Positions 15,251-23,468 of a stretch of 25,350 nucleotides of DNA are shown piece after piece. How positions within the stretch are numbered: the stretch's first letter is position 1; each line of letters opens with the position of its first letter. Source of the DNA: an uncultured Ruthenibacterium sp. (GTDB lineage Bacteria > Bacillota > Clostridia > Oscillospirales > Ruminococcaceae); assembly GCA_910587145.1 (NCBI GenBank), contig CAJUMH010000006.1:36381-61730 (forward strand), given 5' to 3'. The notes beneath the pieces were generated by a model, which had not been told where the DNA came from, made no database searches, and worked only from the letters and a program-made list of their open reading frames with translations. A program made the position numbers and the translations under genes.

Positions 15251-15571
15251 CCAAAAAAGCACTCTGCGGTACCACTCCGTTTGCCGCAAAACACGGCCGC
15301 TCGGTGTGCGCCGCGCCCAAACGCCGTGCGCGGCCTTTGCCGCGGGGCGAGCTTCAAAAGCCCGTCTTCGCGGGCCAAAGCGCGATGCACCGGCCTTATA
15401 ACGGGGCCGAACCGTCACTTGCTTACACAGGCACCGCCGCCCTTGGGCAAGGATGCTCCGGGAAGACTTTCACGCGCGCCCTCCACCGCCTCGCACCACC
15501 CGGCGGTTCTCTGTGCGCAGAGCCAACGCGCTATTCGATCCCATCGCTGCATGTTTCGTTTTCATGATATT
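15214..15571 (-). promoter_or_regulatory. T-box leader controlling ilvBNC
   Basis: On the minus strand the T-box motif GGAGTGGTACCGCAGAGTGC occupies 15259-15278, just before a terminator hairpin. Stem I lies in about 15445-15555: CAGAGAACCG (AG-bulge type), a distal GGTGCGAGGCGG loop, and the 3' side GTGAAAGTCTTCCCGGAGC. The likely specifier is GTC at 15465-15467, a valine codon placed where T-boxes put it after the GAA of the loop-E element. Uncharged tRNA-Val would pair with it and with the T-box bulge, stabilising the antiterminator. The T-box itself is certain; the specifier choice is less so, because CUU and UUC overlap it. Confidence 0.9.
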
Positions 15572-15578
15572 GTTAATT

Positions 15579-15607
15579 ATTATATCCATCCCTCTGCGGT
15601 TTGTCAA
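15579..15607 (-). promoter_or_regulatory. Consensus promoter of the ilvBNC operon
   Basis: On the minus strand TTGACA (15602-15607) and TATAAT (15579-15584), both perfect, are 17 bp apart. Transcription would start near 15571, giving a leader of about 485 nt that includes the T-box. Confidence 0.9.
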
Positions 15608-15658
15608 ATCTTTTTTTAAGATTGCGCCGAAAAAGCGCGGCGGGATCGGAAGGCAAAG

Positions 15659-15703
15659 GCCCCCAAGGGCCCGCGCGGCGGGAGCGAGCCGCCCGCAGGG
15701 GGC
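15659..15703. repeat. GC-rich nested inverted repeat between divergent promoters
   Basis: GCCCCC (15659-15664) pairs with GGGGGC (15698-15703), and inside it GGCGG (15677-15681) pairs with CCGCC (15689-15693). It lies between the ilv promoter and the GH2 promoter and has no U-tract on either side. It may insulate the two promoters or be a worn dispersed repeat. Confidence 0.45.
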
Positions 15704-15770
15704 AAAGCTTCTCAAAGGCGCGGCAAGCTGTTCCGCTGCAAAGGCGCCGCAAAACGTTTTGCACACCGCC

Positions 15771-15799
15771 TTGTTTCTTCCCCGCAAATATGGTACAAT
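15771..15799 (+). promoter_or_regulatory. Candidate promoter of the GH2-hydrolase operon
   Basis: TTGTTT (15771-15776) and TACAAT (15794-15799) are 17 bp apart, and the TGG before the -10 adds an extended -10 feature. The predicted start near 15806 gives a leader of about 100 nt. Confidence 0.55.
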
Positions 15800-15892
15800 T
15801 ACTTCGGGCCGCCTGCGGTGGCTTTATCTGGAATCATCCGTTTACAAGATCCGGGCCTGTTCTGCGCAAAAATCGGAACGGAGCAAAAAAGA

Positions 15893-15910
15893 ATGGCGGT
15901 GCTGTACTGA
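15893..15910 (+). CDS. Five-codon minicistron MAVLY overlapping the GH2 start
   Basis: ATG GCG GTG CTG TAC TGA starts 9 nt after GGAG (15880-15883). Its stop shares an A with the ATG of the GH2 gene (TGATG). The GH2 start itself lacks a convincing ribosome binding site. Ribosomes ending on this minicistron could restart on the GH2 ATG, which would couple translation. It may be chance or a passive loading site; no peptide function is claimed. Confidence 0.4.
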   Translation: MAVLY

Positions 15911-17637
15911 TGCCTGTTTTGTCCACGTCCTTCCCTGTCGGAAAGATCCCCCTGAATGAATATCCCCGCCCGCAGCTTGTTCGCGAGGCCTGGCAAAATT
16001 TGAACGGCACGTGGCAGTGCAGTATCCGCCGGCGCGGGGAGGCAGCGGAGGCGCAGCAGGAGATCCTGGTGCCCTTTGCGCCCGAAAGCGCGCTCTCGGG
16101 GGTACAAAAGCCCGTTTTGCCCCAGCAGGAGATCCGGTATTCCCGCCGCTTTACCGTTGAGAACTACGATCCCGAAAAGCGCACGCTGCTGCATTTCGGC
16201 GCGGTGGACCACGACTGTACGGTATCTATCCAAAACGGCCTTTTTCAGCATTCGGGCGGCTACTGCCCGTTCACCTTTGATATCACCGATTTTGTGCGAG
16301 CCGGCGAAAACGAAATTGCCGTTGCCGTTACCGATGATACCGATCAGGGCGAAGCGCCGCGCGGCAAGCAGGTGCTGGAGCCCAAAGGCATCTGGTACAC
16401 GGCCGTCACGGGCATCTGGCAGACCGTGTGGCTCGAGCAGGTGCATCCCGTTCACATCGAAGCCGTACACTATACGCCAACACTGAATAGTGTGGAGGTA
16501 TCGGTAGAGGCCACCGGCCCCGCGCTTGTCAACATGGATATTTTTGCGCAGGGAACGCTTCTTGGATCGTACACCTTCCCCACTTCGAGCAGCCAGCGTG
16601 TGGAATTTGAGGCGCCGCATCTCTGGTCGCCCGAGGATCCGTTTTTATATGATGTCCGCCTCGGTCTGGTTCGTTCCGGCAAAGAGGTAGACCGCGTCAC
16701 CGGCTATTTCGGCCTGCGCACCTTCGAGGTAAAAGAGGACGCCGCCGGCACGCCCCGTTTTTTGCTCAACGGCAAGCCGTATTTTCAGCGCGGGCTGCTC
16801 GATCAGGGCTATTGGCCGGACGGCCTGTACACCGCCCCCTCCGACGAGGCGCTGCGCTCGGACATCGAGCGCGCCAAGGCGCTCGGCTTCAACATGCTGC
16901 GCAAGCACATCAAGGCAGAACCCGCGCGCTGGTACTATCACTGCGACAGGCTGGGCATGCTGGTGTGGCAGGATATGCCCAGCGGCGCAGCCTATCCCGG
17001 CGACCGCATCGCCGTGGCGCTGCCCAATCTTGGCATCCATGTGGAGGATAAAAGCTACAAACGCTTCAAGCGCGAAAACAAGGCCGCCCGCGAACAGTTC
17101 ACCGCCGAGCTGCGCGAGCTGGTGGCCGCCCTGCGCGATACGGTGTGCATTTGCACCTGGGTGCCCTTCAACGAGGGCTGGGGGCAATTCGACGCGGCCG
17201 CGGCCACAAAGCTTTTGTGGGAAATGGATCCCACCCGCCCCGTCGATCATGCCAGCGGCTGGCACGATCAGGGCGCGGGCGATTACAAGAGCATCCACAA
17301 ATATATCTTTAAAGTGCGCGCGCCGCGCCCGGACGGCCGTGTGTTCGCGCTGACGGAATTCGGCGGCTACAGCCAGATTCTGGACGGCCACGTCTGGGAC
17401 AAGGAAAAGAGCTTCGGCTACCGCATGTACCCCGACAAACACGCGCTGACAGACGCCTACCGCAGGCTGCACGAGGAGCAGATCCTGCCGCTTTTGAAAA
17501 AGGGCCTGTGCGTTACCATCTACACGCAGCTCACGGACGTGGAGCTGGAAGTGAACGGCCTGTTTACCTACGACCGCGCCGTGTGCAAGTTGGACGAGGC
17601 CGTGGTAAAAGAGATCAACGAAAAGCTGGTATTGTAA
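15910..17637 (+). CDS. Glycoside hydrolase family 2 protein (beta-galactosidase/glucuronidase-like)
   Basis: This 575-aa retaining glycosidase has an N-terminal jelly-roll sugar-binding domain (about residues 15-180, with EYPRPQLVREAWQNLNGTW). An immunoglobulin-like domain follows (about 180-280), then a TIM barrel. The candidate acid/base is E422 in WVPFNEGWGQ and the nucleophile E483 in ALTEFGGY. There is no signal peptide, so it acts in the cytoplasm on an imported oligosaccharide or glycoside. GH2 covers beta-galactosidase, beta-glucuronidase, beta-mannosidase and others, and the exact substrate cannot be read. The ATG at 15910 matches the usual MPVLST-like start. It forms an operon with the CocE-like gene. 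Confidence 0.85.
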   Translation: MPVLSTSFPVGKIPLNEYPRPQLVREAWQNLNGTWQCSIRRRGEAAEAQQEILVPFAPESALSGVQKPVLPQQEIRYSRRFTVENYDPEKRTLLHFGAVDHDCTVSIQNGLFQHSGGYCPFTFDITDFVRAGENEIAVAVTDDTDQGEAPRGKQVLEPKGIWYTAVTGIWQTVWLEQVHPVHIEAVHYTPTLNSVEVSVEATGPALVNMDIFAQGTLLGSYTFPTSSSQRVEFEAPHLWSPEDPFLYDVRLGLVRSGKEVDRVTGYFGLRTFEVKEDAAGTPRFLLNGKPYFQRGLLDQGYWPDGLYTAPSDEALRSDIERAKALGFNMLRKHIKAEPARWYYHCDRLGMLVWQDMPSGAAYPGDRIAVALPNLGIHVEDKSYKRFKRENKAAREQFTAELRELVAALRDTVCICTWVPFNEGWGQFDAAAATKLLWEMDPTRPVDHASGWHDQGAGDYKSIHKYIFKVRAPRPDGRVFALTEFGGYSQILDGHVWDKEKSFGYRMYPDKHALTDAYRRLHEEQILPLLKKGLCVTIYTQLTDVELEVNGLFTYDRAVCKLDEAVVKEINEKLVL

Positions 17638-17639
17638 TG

Positions 17640-19706
17640 ATGGAACAATTTACGCTCTATTCCTCCGGCATCGCAATGGCGCGTTTTACAGCGGAGGGCA
17701 GCACAATCCTGCACGAAACGCGCGCTCCGGACAGCCTCTCGTTTTCTGCGCGCGCGCCGATGACGGCGGCAGATGACGGCACCTACGCCTTTTATAAAAT
17801 CAGGCCGTTTTTTCTGCTCGCACAGCGCGCGGACTTTGAGACGGCGGCAAAACCCGCGCCCGATGCCTTTTCTCTTGGGCCAATGCGCTATACCCGCGCG
17901 CAATCGGAAGCGAAAGACGCCCCGCTTTGCTATATTCAAAGAGGTGTAAAGTTTCCCTGGAACGCGCTGTTTTGGGAGGGAACGCTCATTGCGTGGCTCT
18001 GCCCGTGCCGCGAGCAGATAAGCCTTCTGGTGCGCGACGGCTTTGAGGACAAAACGCCGCTGGCGCTGTGGAAAGACTACGCAGACCGCCCTTTGTATGG
18101 CGTGCGCGGGCCCGAAACCCATCGCGTTGTTATGCGCGACGGCACAGAGCTTGCAACGGACGTTTACCTGCCGGACGGCGCGGCCCTGCCCGTTCCCGCG
18201 CTGCTGGTGCGCACCCCCTACGACCGGGACGCAGGCGCGCAAGCCTATTTTCGCTATGTGCGGCGCGGCTATGCCGTGGTGGTGCAGGATGTGCGCGGCC
18301 GGTGCGGCAGCGGCGGCGAATGGCTGCCGCATTACTACGAGGTGGAGGACGGTGACGACACGCTCACCTGGGTGGGCACGCAGAGCTGGTGCAGCGGCAG
18401 TGTCGGCACACTGGGCGGCTCGTACCTTGGCTATACGCAGTGGTGCGCGGCCGCTCTGGGCAATCCCTACCTGAAAGCGATGATCAGCGTTGTCACGGCG
18501 GGCACCGCGATGACGGACAGCCCCATGCGCGGCGGCTGCCTTGGCAGCGGCGGCTTTGCATGGATGTTTTCGATGACAAGGCAGCGTTTCGCGCCCGAGC
18601 GCATGGTGCGCGATGATTGGGACGAGGTGCTCGATATCCGCCCGCTGGAAGATATTCCGCAAAAGGCGCTGGGCGAAGAGGTTCCCTTTATCCGCAAAAC
18701 ACTGCAGCACCCGTGCGAGGATGAATTCTGGCTGCGCGGCAACTGGGTGAAGCGCAGCGTGGGCAGGGCGGTTCCGGTGCTGATCCAAAGCGGATGGTTC
18801 GACGACAACGGCATGGGCACCACCGAGGCGCTCGATCTAACCGCCGGATATCCCGCAGAGATGCGCAAGGTGATCCTCGGCCCGTGGCAGCACAGCGGCA
18901 ACAGCACCTACGATCTGCACGCGCTTTCCTTTTCCGCAAACGCGCTGCGGTTCGATTTGGATCTTCTCTACCAGCAATGGTTCGATCATTTTCTGCGGGG
19001 CGAGGAAAACGGCATCGAGCGGACCGCGCCGGTGGAATACTATACCATTGCCGAGAACAAATGGAAAACGGCCGCCCGCTGGCCCGTGGAAAACGCCGAC
19101 GACACGCCGTTTTATTTTGGAGAAAACGGCGCGCTGTTCCCCATCAGCGGCCGAAGCGGCCACGACAGCTATCGGTACGACCCGCAAAACCCCGGCACGC
19201 ACATCATTGATCTGTGCGAAAACGAGATTGCCGTGCCCGAGGATTACACCAAGGAGGAAAAGCGCGCCGATTATCTGTGCTACTCCACCCCGCCGCTTTG
19301 CGCGCCGCTTACCGTAACGGGCGATGCGCGCGTTGCCCTGTATATTTCCAGCGATGCGCCGGACACGGATTTTATTGTGCGCCTGTGCGATGTGGACGAA
19401 AACGGGCGCAGTGTAAGGCTGGCCGACGGGGTGCTGGCCGCGCGTTTTCGCAGCGGCTTTGAAAAGCCGGAATTTCTTACGCCGGGCACGGTGGAAAAGC
19501 TTGTGATCCGCACATCCAAAATCTCGCACCGCTTTTTGCCCGGCCATCGTCTGCGCGTGAGCGTTACCTCCGGCGCCAAAAATCTGATTTTCCCGAACAG
19601 CAACACCGAAGCGGGCTACAACAGTACCCAAACGCGCGTGGCGCAAAACTGCGTCTGGTACGGCGGCGGTACGCCCTCGCACATTCTTTTGCACATTGAA
19701 CGGTGA
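17640..19706 (+). CDS. CocE/NonD-family serine hydrolase (X-Pro dipeptidyl-peptidase-like)
   Basis: This 688-aa alpha/beta-hydrolase contains the S15/CocE core from about residue 155 (RDGTELATDVYLPDG). Catalytic Ser261 lies in LGGSYLGY, Asp388 in GWFDD, and His418 in GPWQHSG. QDVRGRCGSGGEW is a family signature. A C-terminal jelly-roll (PepX_C-like) runs from about 540 (LTVTGDARVALYIS onward, DTDFIVRLCDV). Members cleave acyl esters, amides or X-Pro peptides. The N-terminal 150 residues are not part of the core and I do not recognise them. It starts 2 nt after the GH2 stop; an ATG at 17637 overlapping that stop is the alternative start. No strong ribosome binding site is present, so coupling is likely. 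No signal peptide is visible. Confidence 0.85.
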   Translation: MEQFTLYSSGIAMARFTAEGSTILHETRAPDSLSFSARAPMTAADDGTYAFYKIRPFFLLAQRADFETAAKPAPDAFSLGPMRYTRAQSEAKDAPLCYIQRGVKFPWNALFWEGTLIAWLCPCREQISLLVRDGFEDKTPLALWKDYADRPLYGVRGPETHRVVMRDGTELATDVYLPDGAALPVPALLVRTPYDRDAGAQAYFRYVRRGYAVVVQDVRGRCGSGGEWLPHYYEVEDGDDTLTWVGTQSWCSGSVGTLGGSYLGYTQWCAAALGNPYLKAMISVVTAGTAMTDSPMRGGCLGSGGFAWMFSMTRQRFAPERMVRDDWDEVLDIRPLEDIPQKALGEEVPFIRKTLQHPCEDEFWLRGNWVKRSVGRAVPVLIQSGWFDDNGMGTTEALDLTAGYPAEMRKVILGPWQHSGNSTYDLHALSFSANALRFDLDLLYQQWFDHFLRGEENGIERTAPVEYYTIAENKWKTAARWPVENADDTPFYFGENGALFPISGRSGHDSYRYDPQNPGTHIIDLCENEIAVPEDYTKEEKRADYLCYSTPPLCAPLTVTGDARVALYISSDAPDTDFIVRLCDVDENGRSVRLADGVLAARFRSGFEKPEFLTPGTVEKLVIRTSKISHRFLPGHRLRVSVTSGAKNLIFPNSNTEAGYNSTQTRVAQNCVWYGGGTPSHILLHIER

Positions 19707-19853
19707 TTTTTGGGGATTTTCGGGTTTTCTGATGGTTTTCGTTTTTCGGCGTTTTTTTGCTTTCTCCGATGGCTGTTGTCTTTTCGACGCTTTTCAAATT
19801 CTCCGTTGAACCCTGATTTTTGATGATTTTTATTTTCCCCGAAAGGAGACGCC
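19707..19853 (+). other. T-rich strand-asymmetric spacer
   Basis: This gap is strongly T-rich on the plus strand, with many TTTT/TTTTT runs broken by CGG or GATG, unlike the GC-rich surroundings. I see no gene and no convincing hairpin. The helicase ribosome binding site AAAGGAGA lies at its end. Confidence 0.5.
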
Positions 19854-22229
19854 ATGGAAGAGCCGCTGCAGATCCGCCTTTCTGTGCGCGAGCTGGTAGA
19901 GTTTGTGCTGCGTTGCGGCAGCATCGACAGCCGCTTTTCCGGCTTCGACCGCATGAACGAGGGCAGCCGCATTCACCGCAAACTGCAGAAGGCGGCGGGC
20001 GACGCCTATGAGGCGGAGGTATCCTTCAAAGCACAGCGCACCATAGATGGCGTGCGCTATACCCTGGAGGGCCGCGCCGACGGCGTGATCGCCGAACAGG
20101 ACGGCGGCTTTACGATCGACGAGATCAAAACAACCGCCGCGCCCGCCGAGCTGCTCACGGCAGACTTCAACCCGCTGCACTGGGCACAGGCCAAGTGCTA
20201 CGGCGCGTTTTTGTGCGAGCGCGGCGGCCTGCCCGGTGCGGGGGTTCAAATTACCTATTATCAGATCGATACCGACGAGATGATCCGCCATCGCCGCGCG
20301 TTCACTGCTGCGGAGTTAGAGGATTTTTTAAAGGATACCTTGCGCCGCTATGCGCCGTGGGCGCGCATGGCGGCACAGTGGCGCGGCACGCGGAATGCCT
20401 CGCTGCGGGCGCTGCGCTTTCCCTTTCCCGCCTATCGCCCCGGCCAATACGAGATGGCGCGCGCGGTATACCGCACCATCGCGGGCGGCGGCCGCCTGTT
20501 CTGCGCCGCGCCCACCGGCATCGGCAAAACAATGTCCACCCTGTTCCCCGCGCTGAAGGCAATGGGCGAAGAAAAAGGCGAGCGCATTTTTTATCTCACC
20601 GCCAAAACGATCACCCGGCAGGCCGCCGAGGAAGCGCTCGCACGCCTGCGGCAAAACACCGCAGACTCCGAAACGCCCCTGCGGCTGAAGGCCGTTACCC
20701 TCACGGCCAAGGATAAGATCTGCCCGCTGGCCGAGCGCAACTGCACCCCGCAGGGCTGCCCGCGCGCAGACGGCTACTACAACCGTGTAAACGATGCGCT
20801 TTACGAGTTTTTATCCGCGCGGGACATCTTTACCCGCGCGGATATTGAAGCCTTTGCCGAGGAGCGCCACCTGTGCCCGTTTGAATTTTCGCTCGACCTC
20901 ACAAACTGGTGCGATTGCATCGTCTGCGATTACAACTATCTGTTTGATCCCGTCGTCAGCCTCAAACGCTTTTTTGCCGAGGGCGGCGATTTTATTTTTC
21001 TGGTGGACGAGGCGCACAATCTGGTAGACCGTTCCCGGGAAATGTATTCGGCCTCTCTGCATAAATCCGCCGTGTACGGCGTGAAAAAAGCACTGGGAAA
21101 GGCGCACCGCAGGCTGTCTGCTGCGCTGACAAAAACAAACCGGGAATTCATCGCGCTGCGCCGCCGGTGCGAGGAAGCCGAAACGCGCGCCCTGACGCTG
21201 CCAAAGGGCGTTCCGGAGCTGGAAAAGCAGCTTGTGCGCCTTTGCGCGGCCTGCGAAGGCTGGCTGGAGGAGCACCGCGAGGGCGAGCTGCACACCGAAG
21301 TGCTGGCGCTTTATTTTGACGTGCGCTTTTTTCTGCGCATAGCGGAAGAATACGACGAAAAATATACAGCGCTTGTTTTTGCCTCGGGTTCGGAGGTCTG
21401 CGTTCGGCTGCTGTGTCTGGACGCCGCGCCGTTTTTGGAGGATTCCCTCGCGCTGGGGCGCGCCGGCATTCTGTTCAGCGCCACACTCACGCCCGCCGAA
21501 TATTTTATCCGCACGCTCGGCGGCGGCGAAAAGGCCAAGGCCATCGGCCTGCGCAGCCCCTTTGCGCCCGAACGTCTGTTTCTTGCCGCCGCGGATACCG
21601 TCAGCACCAAATATGCCGACCGGGAACGCACGCGTGAGGCGGTATGCCGTTTGATCGGCGCCGCGGTAAACGCAAAAGCCGGCAACTATCTTGTCTTTTT
21701 GCCCTCCTACCAATACCTGCGGGACGTGAGCGACGAATTTGCGATGATCTACCCCGAAATTCCCCTGGCCGTACAGGAGAGCGGGATGGACGAAGCCGCG
21801 CGCGAGGCGTTTCTTGCGCAGTTTTCGGCGCAGCAGACAAAAACGCTCGTGGGCTTCTGCGTGCTGGGCGGCATTTTTGCCGAGGGCATCGACCTTGTGG
21901 GCGACCGGCTGATCGGCAGCATCATTGTGGGCGTGGGCCTGCCGCAGATCGGCCCCGAGCAGGACGCGCTGCGCGATTACTATGAGGCCACCCTTGGCGA
22001 GGGTTTTGCCTACGCCTATCAGTACCCCGGCATGAACAAGGTTTTGCAGGCGGCCGGGCGCGTCATCCGCACAGAAACCGATCGGGGCCTTGTGCTGCTC
22101 ATCGACAGCCGCTACCGCACCGCGCGTTACCGCCGGCTGTTTCCGCCGCACTGGGCGCAGCTGCAAAGCGTGGAAAGCCCCGAGCAGCTGGCACGGATGC
22201 TGGCCGGTTTTTGGAACGCGGAAAAGTAA
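19854..22229 (+). CDS. PD-(D/E)XK nuclease fused to XPD/DinG-type Fe-S DNA helicase
   Basis: This 791-aa protein combines two modules. Residues 1-170 resemble a Cas4/RecB-type nuclease: GRADGVI (D76) and IDEIKTT (E90, K92) form the catalytic core, with Q111 in HWAQAKCYG as the probable later motif. Residues 195-790 are a superfamily 2 XPD/DinG-like 5'-3' helicase. Walker A is PTGIGKT (K225) and the DEAH box is at 385-388. Four cysteines (C290, C297, C302, C341) lie in the position of the XPD iron-sulfur cluster. The C-terminal helicase motifs include FSATLTP and QAAGRVIRTETD. It probably processes branched or damaged DNA. The ATG at 19854 has AAAGGAGA 6 nt upstream. No CRISPR or known defence partner is nearby. 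Confidence 0.85.
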   Translation: MEEPLQIRLSVRELVEFVLRCGSIDSRFSGFDRMNEGSRIHRKLQKAAGDAYEAEVSFKAQRTIDGVRYTLEGRADGVIAEQDGGFTIDEIKTTAAPAELLTADFNPLHWAQAKCYGAFLCERGGLPGAGVQITYYQIDTDEMIRHRRAFTAAELEDFLKDTLRRYAPWARMAAQWRGTRNASLRALRFPFPAYRPGQYEMARAVYRTIAGGGRLFCAAPTGIGKTMSTLFPALKAMGEEKGERIFYLTAKTITRQAAEEALARLRQNTADSETPLRLKAVTLTAKDKICPLAERNCTPQGCPRADGYYNRVNDALYEFLSARDIFTRADIEAFAEERHLCPFEFSLDLTNWCDCIVCDYNYLFDPVVSLKRFFAEGGDFIFLVDEAHNLVDRSREMYSASLHKSAVYGVKKALGKAHRRLSAALTKTNREFIALRRRCEEAETRALTLPKGVPELEKQLVRLCAACEGWLEEHREGELHTEVLALYFDVRFFLRIAEEYDEKYTALVFASGSEVCVRLLCLDAAPFLEDSLALGRAGILFSATLTPAEYFIRTLGGGEKAKAIGLRSPFAPERLFLAAADTVSTKYADRERTREAVCRLIGAAVNAKAGNYLVFLPSYQYLRDVSDEFAMIYPEIPLAVQESGMDEAAREAFLAQFSAQQTKTLVGFCVLGGIFAEGIDLVGDRLIGSIIVGVGLPQIGPEQDALRDYYEATLGEGFAYAYQYPGMNKVLQAAGRVIRTETDRGLVLLIDSRYRTARYRRLFPPHWAQLQSVESPEQLARMLAGFWNAEK

Positions 22230-22274
22230 AACGAGGCGGACGCCGCACCGCGTTCCGGCCAATAAGCCAAAACA

Positions 22275-22312
22275 CCGCACAGCGCCTTTTCGGGCCCCTG
22301 TGCGGCGTTTTT
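22275..22312. terminator. Bidirectional terminator between the helicase and histidine kinase genes
   Basis: CCGCACAG (22275-22282) pairs with CTGTGCGG (22298-22305), with further pairing GCGCC/GGGC inside. Plus-strand CGTTTTT follows, and the minus strand reads TGTTTT after the stem. It lies between convergent genes. Confidence 0.8.
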
Positions 22313-22370
22313 GTATGAATGGAGAATGCCCCGGCGCACCTGAAGATCCTGAATCGACGCTTAAAGCGCG

Positions 22371-23264
22371 TCAGTCGCCACGGCCGTCCCCGCATTTGGA
22401 AAAGCAAAGACAGATCTGCAGCACGCCGCCCTCGGCTTTCGCGCTAACGCTGCCTCCCATTTGCTCCATCAATTCCCGCACAATGGAAAGGCCGAGGCCG
22501 GCTCCGCCCTTTTCGCGGGCAGAGCTGCTTTGATAAAAGCGGTCGAACAATCGGTTCGTATCCGGTACGGGGCCCGTTCCCATCGGATTGGAAAAGCAGA
22601 TCTCCCCTGCACGCGCGCGGATCACAAGCCCGCCCGCGCCGTGCCGCAGAGCGTTCGCGATCAGATTCCGGTAAATGCGTTCCAGCGCCGTCCGGTTGGC
22701 CCACACACGCAGATCCTCGGCTTCAAACCGAAGCTCCGGCCGGACGCCCGCCGCCTCCATCTGCGGATAAAACTCCGCGAGCGCCTCGCACAGCGGCGGA
22801 AAGGCCGCCGTTTCCCCGCATTCCGGCGCAGATGCTCCGTTCAGCAGGCGGGTGTACACAAACAGCTCCTCCAGCAGGACTTCCAGCTCCCGCAGCCGGT
22901 TTTGCACAATGGCAAGATATTCCTCCCGGCGCTCCGGCTCCCCGTCCAGCAGCTGCAAATAGCCGATCGCGCCCGCCAAAGGGGTGCGGATATCGTGCGA
23001 GATACAGGCCATGGTATATTTCAGCTCGCGCTCCGCCCGCAGCATCTCGGTGCGAAGCTGCCGGCCCGATTCCAGCCGGGCGTTCACAGCCCGGCAAAGC
23101 CGCCGCGCCGCCGTGCCTGGCATGCGCACCGTCAAAAGCAGGTTGCTTTCTGCCGGAGTCTCCTCCAGCACACGGGCCATCTCCAGCAGCTGCGCACGGT
23201 AGGCATGCAGCCGCAGCATGGCCGCCCCCAAAGCGACCAGAGACAAAAGCAGCGCAAACAGCAT
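22371..23264 (-). CDS. Sensor histidine kinase linked to an ABC transporter
   Basis: This 297-aa membrane kinase has a single N-terminal helix (residues 1-17) and a short linker. The dimerisation domain carries the phospho-acceptor H90 in ACISHDIRTPL, and an HATPase domain follows with the N box YRNLIANALRHG (198-209) and G2 GGAGLGLSIV. The usual G1 DxGxG is replaced by CFSNPMGTGPVPDTNRLFDRFY, as in some small Firmicute kinases tied to peptide-antibiotic transporters. There is no extracellular sensor domain, so the transporter may provide the signal. The ATG at 23264 has GGAGAGGAG 6 nt upstream. It lies 204 bp after the permease, and its response regulator is not in the window. Confidence 0.85.
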   Translation of the reverse strand: MLFALLLSLVALGAAMLRLHAYRAQLLEMARVLEETPAESNLLLTVRMPGTAARRLCRAVNARLESGRQLRTEMLRAERELKYTMACISHDIRTPLAGAIGYLQLLDGEPERREEYLAIVQNRLRELEVLLEELFVYTRLLNGASAPECGETAAFPPLCEALAEFYPQMEAAGVRPELRFEAEDLRVWANRTALERIYRNLIANALRHGAGGLVIRARAGEICFSNPMGTGPVPDTNRLFDRFYQSSSAREKGGAGLGLSIVRELMEQMGGSVSAKAEGGVLQICLCFSKCGDGRGD

Positions 23265-23371
23265 TGGTACTCCTCTCCGCGCGGCCCGATCTCCGCGCAG
23301 CATAATTCCCGCGCACGATTCCCGCGCGGCTTTGGAACCCCCGCCCTGCGCACGGAACGGCGGCGTTTGCT

Positions 23372-23404
23372 CGCGCCTGCCCGCATCGGGTACGGGCAGG
23401 CGCG
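23372..23404 (-). other. Perfect 12-bp intercistronic hairpin before the kinase
   Basis: CGCGCCTGCCCG (23372-23383) pairs perfectly with 23393-23404 across 9 nt. No U-tract follows on the minus strand. It lies in the 204-bp gap between permease and kinase, which contains no gene, and could be a processing or stability element. Confidence 0.6.
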
Positions 23405-23468
23405 TCTATTCCTCTGAGGCTGCACCCTGTTTGCCTGTTTTTGCGCGCGGCAAACCCGGCGCCGTCTC

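Noticed and set aside
20811..22280. Long open frame of 489 codons on the minus strand
   Set aside because: It lies antisense to the helicase gene; its length results from high G+C, and the translation shows no family motifs while the opposite strand has all helicase motifs.
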